The notes: generated from the sequence alone by a model not told the origin. DNA of 5,323 bases from Clostridia bacterium (GCA_900767015.1 CAAFXQ010000109.1:1-5323), one strand, 5' to 3'. Positions 1 to 5,031 are shown, numbered from the stretch's first letter. Program-made: numbers and translations.

Positions 1-31
1 ACTGGAGTTCAGACGTGTGCTCTTCCGATCT
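1..31. other. Illumina TruSeq read-2 adapter (sequencing artefact)
   Basis: The first 31 bases match the 3' part of the standard Illumina TruSeq index/read-2 adapter, ending in GCTCTTCCGATCT. This is vector-like contamination at a contig end, not genomic DNA. The fabG reading frame begins immediately after it. Read backwards, the adapter creates a false peptide ending IGRAHV, a recognisable adapter artefact, at the C-terminus of a spurious minus-strand frame (9-269). Bases 1-31 should be masked. Confidence 0.97.
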
Positions 32-309
32 GCGCCGCCAAGGCAGGGTTAATCGGGTTTACGAAAGCGCTTGCCAAAGAGGTCGGTCCGTCGGGAATCA
101 CGGTCAACTGTATCGCCCCGGGGCTGATTGACACAAAAATGAACGATGAACTTGACGAACAGGCAAAAGAAGATGTTATCGCAGAAACGCCCATGGCAAG
201 AATCGGACTGCCCGAGGACGTCGCCGCCGCTGTCGGCTTTTTCGCCGGCAAGGACGCTTCGTTTATCACCGGCCAGACGCTTTGCGTGGACGGCGGGATA
301 ACGGTATAA
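32..309 (+). CDS. fabG: 3-oxoacyl-ACP reductase FabG, C-terminal fragment (5' truncated by contig end)
   Basis: This is the last 91 codons, read from base 34, of a short-chain dehydrogenase/reductase most like FabG, the NADPH-dependent enzyme that reduces 3-oxoacyl-ACP in cytosolic type II fatty acid synthesis. The fragment starts S/x-A-A-K-A-G. The Lys at 40-42 fits the catalytic Lys of the Y-x-x-x-K motif; the Tyr itself is lost to the adapter junction. Downstream are the conserved V-N-C-I-A-P-G segment after beta-6, the substrate-loop stretch with T-P-M-A-R-I-G-L-P-E-D-V-A, and the family C-terminus I-T-G-Q-T-L-C-V-D-G-G. About 150 N-terminal residues, including the Rossmann G-x3-G-x-G, are missing because the assembly ends here, not because the gene is broken. 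Other SDR paralogues are possible, since the specificity region is not visible. It ends at TAA and is followed by a terminator. Confidence 0.88.
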
Positions 310-314
310 CAGGA

Positions 315-364
315 AACCCGGACAGCGGAGTGTCGTTGCCCGGGTTATTTGTTGTTGTTTTCAG
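315..364 (+). terminator. Intrinsic terminator after fabG
   Basis: The stem 315-327 pairs with 334-346 (AACCCGG with CCGGGTT, then one A/C mismatch, then CAGCG with CGTTG including one G-T pair) around a six-base loop. A T-rich tail (ATTTGTTGTTGTTTT) follows at 347-361. It starts five bases after the fabG stop, as expected for Rho-independent termination of fabG. Confidence 0.8.
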
Positions 365-388
365 TTTTTATGCAAGAGGAAAGCGTTT

Positions 389-490
389 AGATAATAGAGA
401 ATAGAGAAGAGAGAATAGATAATAGTACAAAAGCGCACGGACATAAAACATATCTATTCACTATTATCTATTATCTATTCTCTGTTATCT
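389..490. repeat. Long imperfect hairpin built of 7-bp repeats
   Basis: The left arm contains five heptamers in exact register at 391-425: ATAATAG, AGAATAG, AGAAGAG, AGAATAG, ATAATAG. The right arm, 451-490, holds the same type in reverse: TATCTAT, TCACTAT, TATCTAT, TATCTAT, TCTCTGT, TATCT. Aligning 389-425 with the reverse complement of 454-490 gives 31 of 37 matches without gaps, leaving a 28-base loop. It lies between the convergent ends of fabG (+) and tmRNA (-), so a transcript from either side would form a long stem. It has no T-run, so it is not a classical terminator. No coding potential is seen in 365-513. Confidence 0.8.
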
Positions 491-492
491 TA

Positions 493-508
493 GCAACATT
501 CATGTTGC
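493..508 (-). terminator. Small hairpin just downstream of tmRNA 3' end (possible terminator or processing signal)
   Basis: GCAACAT and ATGTTGC form a near-perfect dyad starting six bases beyond the encoded CCA of tmRNA. On the minus strand it is followed by TAAGATAACAG, which is poor in T, so termination is doubtful. It may mark the 3' trailer that is trimmed from pre-tmRNA, with the larger hairpin behind it acting as the stop. Confidence 0.35.
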
Positions 509-513
509 GCTTT

Positions 514-860
514 TGGTGGAGACGGCGGCAATCGAAGCCGCGTCCGAAAACCCATCCATACAACTTTCTCCGGGTGGAGTCGCTCCTTTAAAATTCCCTT
601 GCTAAAACGCCGGACGACAGGCTTTAAAGCTCGGTATCCTCAACATCATGACAGCCTATGAGAATGTTCGGCTGTTCACGTTCACTGCTGATCGACGCCT
701 GATGCAGGGCCGCAGTACTCCCCGCTCAGACGGGCCGCAATTAAGCAGCCTTTAAGACAGTTTTGTTGTCGTTTATTTTTAGGTTGCAGTGTTTAAAGTG
801 AGTCTGCATCACTACCCGCTTATCGTACTTCAGAATCTCCGTCGAAATCCTTTCGTCCCC
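514..860 (-). ncRNA. ssrA: tmRNA (transfer-messenger RNA, SsrA)
   Basis: This 347-nt RNA enters stalled ribosomes with SmpB, supplies Ala as a tRNA mimic, then serves as template for a degradation tag. The 5' end GGGGACG (860-854) pairs with CGTCTCC before ACCA at the 3' end (one G-U), forming the acceptor stem with an encoded CCA. The T arm is GCGGC-TTCGATT-GCCGC. The 5' region has the conserved GGATTTCGAC, followed by the typical stretch containing GATAAGCGGG. The tag frame ends with two Ala codons and TAA at 741-743. Reading back gives ...AAC GAC AAC AAA ACT GTC TTA AAG GCT GCT TAA; with resume codon GAC (768-770) the encoded tag is DNKTVLKAA. An upstream resume codon (ATA, giving IND...) cannot be excluded. 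It sits downstream of smpB and the GrpB-family gene and has its own promoter. The ends are exact to a base or two on the 5' side. Confidence 0.95.
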
Positions 861-901
861 GGATCTGAAATTGAAAAACTGTTATAGCTTTCAGGAATTC
901 T

Positions 902-929
902 ATTATATCCGACTTTTTTGTAAAGTCAA
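902..929 (-). promoter_or_regulatory. SigmaA-type promoter of ssrA
   Basis: On the minus strand, TTGACT (929-924) is separated by 16 bases from a perfect TATAAT (907-902). Transcription would start near 894-898, giving a leader of about 35 nt before the mature tmRNA 5' end at 860, consistent with RNase P maturation. The -35 box is only 11 bases past the stop of the GrpB-family gene, and no terminator separates them, so ssrA may also receive read-through from smpB. A dyad GACTTT...AAAGTC (911-927) overlaps the -35 and spacer. Confidence 0.78.
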
Positions 930-939
930 CAGGAAAAAT

Positions 940-1479
940 TTAATCGGCTGTTGTTTTTTCAAGTATTTCGGTGATAAAGCCGTGCTTGCCTTTCAGGTAT
1001 TTTTCCCGGCCGCTGTCAATCGGCGCTTGAGCCGCAAGCCGAAGCTTTAAGGTTTCGTATTGTTTTGCATCTTCTGCGTTGGCGTTCATGTGGTCTCTGA
1101 AATTGATATAATCTTTCCATTCACGGCTTTCGTAAATGACAACATGAATAAAATGTGTTTGCAGTTCTCCGCTTCCGTCATAATAGCTGCCGCAAGCAAA
1201 AAGAAGCTGATTCTCAAGATCGGTTTCTCTGTGATAAAATCCGTTTTGCAAAAGTTCTTCTTCGAAATTCATAACCTCGTCAAGTGAACGGACACCGACC
1301 GCAATATCAATAATAGGCTTTGCCTGAATGGACTTGATTGACGTACTGCCGACGTGCTGAAGTTCAACGGCGGTATCACCGAGGATATTTTTCAGCGTTT
1401 CAATCGTTTTTGCCGCTTCCTCTTCCCACGCTTTTTCGTGCGGATAAAGAGCGACAGTACCGCGTTTTAATCCGAGCAT
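940..1479 (-). CDS. GrpB family protein (UPF0157, nucleotidyltransferase-like fold)
   Basis: This encodes 179 residues of the GrpB/UPF0157 family, which belongs to the nucleotidyltransferase superfamily and has no well-established reaction. Visible marks are the N-terminal block M-L-G-L-K-R-G-T-V-A-L-Y-P-H at residues 1-14, followed by W18; H-V-G-S-T-S at 42-47 (the G-S of the nucleotidyltransferase loop); K-P-I-I-D-I at 54-59 (one acidic residue at D58, with no second Asp two residues on); H-x-H-like residues in the centre; and a C-terminal K-Y-L-K-G-K-H-G-F-I block. The length is normal. The frame stays open upstream to a TTG at 1497, but I chose ATG 1479 because GGAGGA lies just before it and the family starts with M-L-G-L. 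It follows smpB by 24 bases and precedes ssrA, so it is probably co-transcribed with smpB. Its role is unknown; a nucleotide-transfer activity is only an inference from the fold. Confidence 0.88.
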   Translation of the reverse strand: MLGLKRGTVALYPHEKAWEEEAAKTIETLKNILGDTAVELQHVGSTSIKSIQAKPIIDIAVGVRSLDEVMNFEEELLQNGFYHRETDLENQLLFACGSYYDGSGELQTHFIHVVIYESREWKDYINFRDHMNANAEDAKQYETLKLRLAAQAPIDSGREKYLKGKHGFITEILEKTTAD

Positions 1480-1483
1480 AAAA

Positions 1484-1489
1484 TCCTCC
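1484..1489 (-). promoter_or_regulatory. Ribosome binding site deciding the GrpB-family start
   Basis: GGAGGA on the minus strand is followed by TTTT and ATG (1479-1477). The alternative TTG start at 1497 would lie upstream of this site and has no comparable site of its own, so the ATG is preferred. Confidence 0.8.
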
Positions 1490-1503
1490 GATAACAATAC
1501 AGT

Positions 1504-1968
1504 CTATCTTTTGTCCCGTATCGAGCGTTCAATGTCACGCTTGGCGTCACGTTTTGCCATGTCCTCTCGCTTGTCGTAGTTCTTTTTGCCCTTGCAAAGA
1601 CCGATTTCAAGCTTGGCTCTGCCGTTTAAAAAGTAAATCGACAGCGGAATCAGCGTCAGACCCTGCTGTTTGGTCACGCCGTAAAGACGGTTGATTTCAC
1701 GCTTGTGCATCAGCAGTCTTTTCACCCGCATCGGGTCACGGTTAAAGATGTTGCCCTGTTCATAAGGACTGATGTGCATTCCGTTGACGAAAATTTCGCC
1801 GTCCGTGATACTGCACCAGGCATCTTTCAGATTGACCCGTCCGGCACGGATTGACTTGACCTCGGTTCCGAAAAGCTCGATACCGGCTTCGTAGGTTTCA
1901 AGAACAAAATAATCGTGATAGGCTTTTTTGTTTTGCGCCACCCTTGGCAGGTCTTTGTTAGCAGGCAT
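1504..1968 (-). CDS. smpB: SsrA-binding protein SmpB
   Basis: This 154-residue cytosolic RNA-binding protein is the partner of tmRNA in trans-translation: it binds the tRNA-like domain and fills the decoding centre of stalled ribosomes. Family marks are N-K-K-A-Y-H-D-Y at 13-20, the OB-fold core with G-T-E-V-K-S-I-R at 34-41, V-N-L-K-D at 45-49, the H-I-S-P-Y segment in the middle, and K-G-K-K-x-Y-D-K-R-E followed by a Lys/Arg-rich C-terminal tail, the part that forms a helix in the mRNA channel. Length matches the family (about 150-160). The ATG at 1968 is preceded by GGGGTGGTGA with normal spacing. It stops at TAG 24 bases before the GrpB-family ATG, and ssrA lies 643 bases further on the same strand, so the two parts of the rescue system are linked. 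No clear sigmaA promoter was found in the repeat-rich gap upstream. Confidence 0.97.
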   Translation of the reverse strand: MPANKDLPRVAQNKKAYHDYFVLETYEAGIELFGTEVKSIRAGRVNLKDAWCSITDGEIFVNGMHISPYEQGNIFNRDPMRVKRLLMHKREINRLYGVTKQQGLTLIPLSIYFLNGRAKLEIGLCKGKKNYDKREDMAKRDAKRDIERSIRDKR

Positions 1969-1991
1969 AAAATCACCACCCCTTCTTCAAT

Positions 1992-2019
1992 GCGTAATTC
2001 GTAATGCGTAATGCGTAAT
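1992..2019. repeat. Tandem heptamer tract (GCGTAAT type)
   Basis: There are four 7-bp units in register: GCGTAAT, TCGTAAT, GCGTAAT, GCGTAAT, followed by a degenerate TATTGTG. It lies just upstream of the smpB ribosome site and marks the smpB-side border of the repeat-filled gap. The unit differs from the CTATTCA type at 2315-2342 but has the same period. Confidence 0.85.
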
Positions 2020-2026
2020 TATTGTG

Positions 2027-2106
2027 TAGGTTTGAGAGTAGAAAAAGGGAAAACTTGTGTGTTCCCCGTTCTTCGGGTGCGAAGCACCGACGTTGCAGGC
2101 GGACCG
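2027..2106. other. Left extension of element A with a GAA-loop hairpin
   Basis: This stretch links the GCGTAAT heptamers to the conserved core of copy A. It holds GGTGC-GAA-GCACC (2076-2088), a hairpin of the same triloop design as the core, after a purine-rich start (GAAAAAGGGAAAAC). The matching flank of copy B, read in the element direction, begins in a similar way (GAGAAAACGAGAAAACA) but lacks the GAA hairpin. No convincing gene is present; short open frames here change register across the repeats. Confidence 0.5.
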
Positions 2107-2342
2107 GTGCGGCGAAGCCGCACATTTGCCGTTTCGCAGAAACGGCAAAAACAAAACCGCAGGTTTTGTCGGGACACCGTCCGACTGCCGGATGAATCTC
2201 GCCCCGAAGCCGCCCGGCTTGCCGCCGCTTATAATTTACGGATTTCCCGACACAGACAAGCTGTTTCTGCGGGTACAAGCTATCCTTTGGTGCCCGGGCA
2301 CCCCGCGACCTCAACTATTCACTATTCACTATTCATTATTCA
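2107..2342 (+). repeat. Dispersed structured intergenic element, copy A
   Basis: Copy A of a repeat of about 235 bp whose inverted second copy is at 5044-5277. Its core is three adjacent perfect hairpins: GTGCGGC-GAA-GCCGCAC (2107-2123); 11-bp arms TTTGCCGTTTC/GAAACGGCAAA around GCA (2125-2149); and ACAAAACC-GCA-GGTTTTGT (2151-2169). The core (2107-2169) matches copy B at 62 of 63 bases. After a diverged middle come the AAGCC/GGCTT dyad (2207-2220), a shared CTTATAAT, the shared segment TTCCCGACAC-A/G-GACAAGC, and then CGCGACCT-x-AA leading into heptamers CTATTCA x3 and TTATTCA (2315-2342). It fills the recR-smpB gap. No protein is encoded. It could be a MITE- or REP/BIME-like element or a structured RNA; I recognise no named family. 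Confidence 0.85.
2289..2302. repeat. Perfect 14-bp palindrome in copy A
   Basis: GGTGCCCGGGCACC is self-complementary with no loop. It shares the GGTGC/GCACC arms of the hairpins at 2076-2088 and 2347-2359. Copy B lacks it at the corresponding place, so it is specific to copy A or was lost from B. Confidence 0.8.
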
Positions 2343-2346
2343 TTTA

Positions 2347-2359
2347 GGTGCGCAGCACC
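2347..2359 (-). repeat. GGTGC-GCA-GCACC hairpin abutting the recR stop
   Basis: A 5-bp perfect stem with a triloop lies one base beyond the recR TAG (2363-2361), between the gene and the heptamer tract of copy A. On the recR transcript the loop reads UGC. It has no T-run after it, so it is not a typical terminator, but it could protect the recR mRNA 3' end. Confidence 0.6.
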
Positions 2360-2360
2360 G

Positions 2361-2963
2361 CTATATCGTTCTTCTTCCCTCTAATGCTTTGGTCAGCGTC
2401 ACCTCGTCGGCGTATTCAAGCTCCGCTCCGACCGGTACACCGTAGGCAAGACGGCTTACCGTGATGCCCATCGGCTTCAATAGCCTTGAAATATACATGG
2501 CGGTCGCTTCGCCCTCAACGGTTGGGTTCGTCGCCATGATGACCTCTTTGACCTCGTCATTACCGATTCGGGACAGGAGTTCCTTTATCGTGATGTCCTC
2601 CGGGCCGATGCCGTTCATCGGAGAGATAACCCCGTGTAAAACGTGGTAAGTTCCGTTGTACTCGTGCGTGCGCTCAAAGGCGATGACGTCTCTCGGGTCT
2701 TCGACGACACAGATAATGCTTTTGTCCCTTGAGTCGCTTTTGCAGATCGGGCACTTTTCGTCCTCGGCAAGATTACAGCAGACGGAGCACCGCTTGATTT
2801 TTTCGTGCGCTTCCAGGATGATTTTTGAAAAGTTTTCCGCTTCCTGCTTTGTCATGTTCAGTACATGGAACGCAAGCCGTTGGGCGCTTTTGTGTCCGAT
2901 TCCGGGCATACGCTCAAACTGCTCGACAAGCTTCGAAAGCGTTACAACGCTGTATCTTCCCAT
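2361..2963 (-). CDS. recR: Recombination mediator protein RecR
   Basis: RecR (200 residues) forms a DNA-clamping ring and, with RecO (and RecF), loads RecA on SSB-coated single-stranded DNA during gap repair. In order: a helix-hairpin-helix with M-P-G-I-G-x-K-S-A-Q-R at 19-29; a zinc finger C59-x2-C62 ... C71-x2-C74; a Toprim domain beginning I-C-V-V-E-D-P-R-D at 84-92, with H-G-V-I-S-P-M-N-G-I-G-P at 110-121 and A-T-N-P-T-V-E-G-E-A-T at 145-155; and the C-terminal R-L-A-Y-G-V-P-V-G-x-E-L-E-Y-A-D block. Length and motifs are complete. Its ATG overlaps the ybaB stop by one base (TGATG), and the ribosome site upstream is weak, so translation is probably coupled to ybaB. It is the last gene of the dnaX-ybaB-recR operon, the order seen in many bacteria. 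The stop is followed directly by a small hairpin and copy A. Confidence 0.97.
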   Translation of the reverse strand: MGRYSVVTLSKLVEQFERMPGIGHKSAQRLAFHVLNMTKQEAENFSKIILEAHEKIKRCSVCCNLAEDEKCPICKSDSRDKSIICVVEDPRDVIAFERTHEYNGTYHVLHGVISPMNGIGPEDITIKELLSRIGNDEVKEVIMATNPTVEGEATAMYISRLLKPMGITVSRLAYGVPVGAELEYADEVTLTKALEGRRTI

Positions 2964-3304
2964 CAGAACGGAAGACCCATTCCGCCGAGAGCGCCTTTGA
3001 CGGCACCCATGGCCTGTTCCATAGCGTCCTCAGCCTTTTTCATCGCTTCGTTTGCGGCGGCGATGATAAGGTCAGAAAGCATCTCTACGTCCTCGGGGTC
3101 AACAACCTCGGGCTTAAGCTCAATGTTTCTGATTTCGTGTGCGCCGGTGACCGTTACGGTAACGGCTCCGCCGCCTGCACTTGCGGAAAATTCAGTCTGC
3201 TCGATTTCAGCTTGCTTAGCTTCAAGGTCAGCCTGCATCTGCTGAATCTGTTTCATCATGTTTTTCTGACTGCCGCCCTGGGCGCCCGGTATTCTTGCTT
3301 TCAT
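2963..3304 (-). CDS. ybaB: YbaB/EbfC family nucleoid-associated protein
   Basis: This 113-residue protein belongs to the YbaB/EbfC family, small dimeric nucleoid-associated DNA-binding proteins that are almost always encoded between dnaX and recR. It begins M-K-A-R-I-P-G-A-Q-G-G, followed by a Met/Gln-rich helix (N-M-M-K-Q-I-Q-Q-M-Q) that continues as a charged helix with heptad character to about residue 36. The central beta segment has the family pattern F-S-A-S-A-G-G-G-A-V-T-V-T-V-T-G, then I-x-N-I-E-L-K-P-E-V-V-D-P-E-D-V-E-M-L-x-D-L-I, and an Ala/Met/Gly-rich C-terminal helix ending G-G-M-G-L-P-F. The ATG has AAAGGAG nine bases upstream. It lies 20 bases after dnaX and overlaps recR by one base, which argues for one transcript. 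Its exact cellular role is not settled in the family; nucleoid binding or a repair role is likely. Confidence 0.95.
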   Translation of the reverse strand: MKARIPGAQGGSQKNMMKQIQQMQADLEAKQAEIEQTEFSASAGGGAVTVTVTGAHEIRNIELKPEVVDPEDVEMLSDLIIAAANEAMKKAEDAMEQAMGAVKGALGGMGLPF

Positions 3305-3324
3305 AGGTTTTTGCTCCTTTACTT

Positions 3325-5019
3325 TTATTCGGATTGGATATTCACGCCGAGCCCTTTTGCCTTTTCAAGGAAAGAGTCAAGAGGGTCGGTCTTTTTTTGT
3401 TCTTTCGGTTCGGCTTCGGCTTTCGGGGTGTAAATGCCGAGCCGATAGCTTTTTCCCGTTGTGCGGAGAATCGCTTCTTTGACATCTCTTGCATTTCTGC
3501 CCGTTTTGATGAAGCTTGAAAACGTCGGGTTTTCGCTTTTGATAAGGACAAAATCGTTTCGGATGTATGCCACGGAGCCGGTGAGAATCGCTTTGAGCGG
3601 CATATTGATACGGCTCAGCTCCGAAAGCACCTGCGGCCATTCTTCAAGCATCACGTCAGCGCCGTCCGATGAGCTTTCTGCCGCTGCCTCTTTTGCCTGC
3701 GGCTTTTCAGTCTCAGGCGGTGCCGGCTGTGTCTCCGGTTCCGGTGGTTCGAAGCTGTTTACAGAAGTTTCTTTCGGCACTTCTTTTGTTTCGGGCTTCG
3801 GCTCCTGCGGTCTGACAGCCTTTTCGGGTTCTTCATTCCGTACTTTCGGCGGCTCGGTGACTTTTACCGTCACACCGCTTTTCATTTTCGCTTCGAGGTC
3901 GGCAAGCCGTCTTAAAATTCCGTTGCGGTCGTCGGAAAGCGACGGGTGGGCGAGCCTTATCACCGCCGTTTCCATTTCGACCCGGCGATTTGCTCCTCTT
4001 TTGATTTCGGTCAGCGTATTCTGAAGTAAGTCAATCGCAAAAAGCAGGGCTTCGAGTGTAAACGAGGCGCTCTGACTGCGGTACAAGTCAAGCTCCGACT
4101 GTGTTCCGATTAAAACGCTTTCGGCGTTCCTGACGGTTTTTGTTATCATCAGGTTCCGGAAATGATTGATAAGCTCCGAGCAAAGCCGTTCCATATCGAA
4201 ACAGCCGTTGTGAAGCTCATTGATGATTGAAAGGCAGGCTGCCGCATCTTCTTTTTTTATCGCATCTGCCAGATCAAACAGATGCTGACGGCCCGTAAGT
4301 CCCGCAACCGAACAGACGGTTTCGGTCGTGATATGTTTTTCTCTTGAAACGCACTGGTCAAGAACGGAGAGCGCATCTCTCATGCCGCCGTCGGCTATTT
4401 TCGCAATCAGCAGGGCGGCTTCTTCGTCAAGCGTAAAGCCCTCTTCTTCAGCAATATACTGCATGCGGCTGACCATGCTTTCGCTGTCGACCCGCTTAAA
4501 GTCAAACCGCTGACAGCGGGAAAGAATCGTCGCCGGAATTTTATGAACCTCCGTCGTCGCAAGGATAAATTTGACGTGCGCCGGCGGCTCTTCAAGCGTT
4601 TTCAAAAGAGCGTTGAACGCTCCGATGGAAAGCATATGAACCTCGTCGATGATGTACACTCTGTATTTGCAGCTTGCCGGAGCAAAAGCGGATTCATCCC
4701 GGATGTCCCGGATATTGTCAACGCCGTTATTACTGGCGGCGTCGATTTCAACAACGTCAAGAATTGCGCCCGACTCAATTCCCTTACAGATTTCACATTC
4801 ACCGCAGGGATTGCCGTTTACGGGGTGCAGGCAGTTGACCGCCTTGGCAAGAATTTTTGCGCAGGTGGTTTTTCCCGTACCTCTCGAGCCGGTGAAAAGA
4901 TAGGCGTGCGAAAGCTTGCCGGTTTCAACCTCGTTCGAGAGAGTAGAGGTAATATGAGACTGACCGACGACGTCCGAGAAGACCTTCGGCCGGTATTTAC
5001 GGTATAAAACCTGGTACAT
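3325..5019 (-). CDS. dnaX: DNA polymerase III subunit gamma/tau
   Basis: DnaX (564 residues from ATG 5019) is the AAA+ clamp-loader ATPase that loads the beta clamp and links polymerases in the replisome. It has the N-terminal M-Y-Q-V-L-Y-R-K-Y-R-P; Walker A G-S-R-G-T-G-K-T at 44-51; zinc Cys at 63, 72, 75 and 78; Walker B D-E-V-H at 125-128; sensor 1 around T155-T156; and the S-R-C arginine finger at 167-169. G-G-M-R-D-A-L near 212 belongs to sensor 2 and the lid, and the collar helices follow. A Pro/Glu/Lys-rich linker spans about 383-455, and the tau-type C-terminal domain 456-564. Length is that of a full tau (Bacillus about 563). A GTG at 5025 is also in frame but abuts the ribosome site, so I prefer ATG 5019. 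Two in-frame A7 runs (4258-4252 and 3398-3392) are possible slippage sites. It heads the dnaX-ybaB-recR operon. Confidence 0.97.
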   Translation of the reverse strand: MYQVLYRKYRPKVFSDVVGQSHITSTLSNEVETGKLSHAYLFTGSRGTGKTTCAKILAKAVNCLHPVNGNPCGECEICKGIESGAILDVVEIDAASNNGVDNIRDIRDESAFAPASCKYRVYIIDEVHMLSIGAFNALLKTLEEPPAHVKFILATTEVHKIPATILSRCQRFDFKRVDSESMVSRMQYIAEEEGFTLDEEAALLIAKIADGGMRDALSVLDQCVSREKHITTETVCSVAGLTGRQHLFDLADAIKKEDAAACLSIINELHNGCFDMERLCSELINHFRNLMITKTVRNAESVLIGTQSELDLYRSQSASFTLEALLFAIDLLQNTLTEIKRGANRRVEMETAVIRLAHPSLSDDRNGILRRLADLEAKMKSGVTVKVTEPPKVRNEEPEKAVRPQEPKPETKEVPKETSVNSFEPPEPETQPAPPETEKPQAKEAAAESSSDGADVMLEEWPQVLSELSRINMPLKAILTGSVAYIRNDFVLIKSENPTFSSFIKTGRNARDVKEAILRTTGKSYRLGIYTPKAEAEPKEQKKTDPLDSFLEKAKGLGVNIQSE

Positions 5020-5026
5020 TTTCACA

Positions 5027-5031
5027 CCCCC
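5027..5031 (-). promoter_or_regulatory. Ribosome binding site deciding the dnaX start
   Basis: GGGGG on the minus strand is followed by TGTGAAA and ATG (5019-5017), a seven-base spacing. The in-frame GTG at 5025 begins one base after the G-run, too close for initiation, so ATG 5019 is favoured. Confidence 0.65.

Noticed and set aside
9..269. 86-residue minus-strand open frame
   Set aside because: It is antisense to the clear fabG fragment and its C-terminus is translated adapter.
1480..1497. TTG start at 1497 for the GrpB-family gene
   Set aside because: The strong GGAGGA site lies inside this extension and serves ATG 1479; the family N-terminus also begins at that Met.
2107..2169. CRISPR array
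   Set aside because: The palindromes are different in sequence, directly adjacent, and have no repeat-spacer periodicity.
1973..2314. 113-residue minus-strand open frame upstream of smpB
   Set aside because: It runs through the element and the 7-bp repeats, giving a low-complexity end (N-Y-A-L-R-I-T-N-Y-A-L) typical of translated repeats. No family features are seen, and copy B does not preserve the frame.
2011..2445. 144- and 96-residue plus-strand open frames over the repeat gap
   Set aside because: They consist of hairpin and heptamer sequence and run antisense into recR, with no ribosome site and no conserved counterpart in copy B.
2825..3433. 202-residue and other plus-strand frames opposite recR, ybaB and dnaX
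   Set aside because: These are shadows of well-supported genes on the other strand, with Ser/Phe-rich composition from reverse reading.
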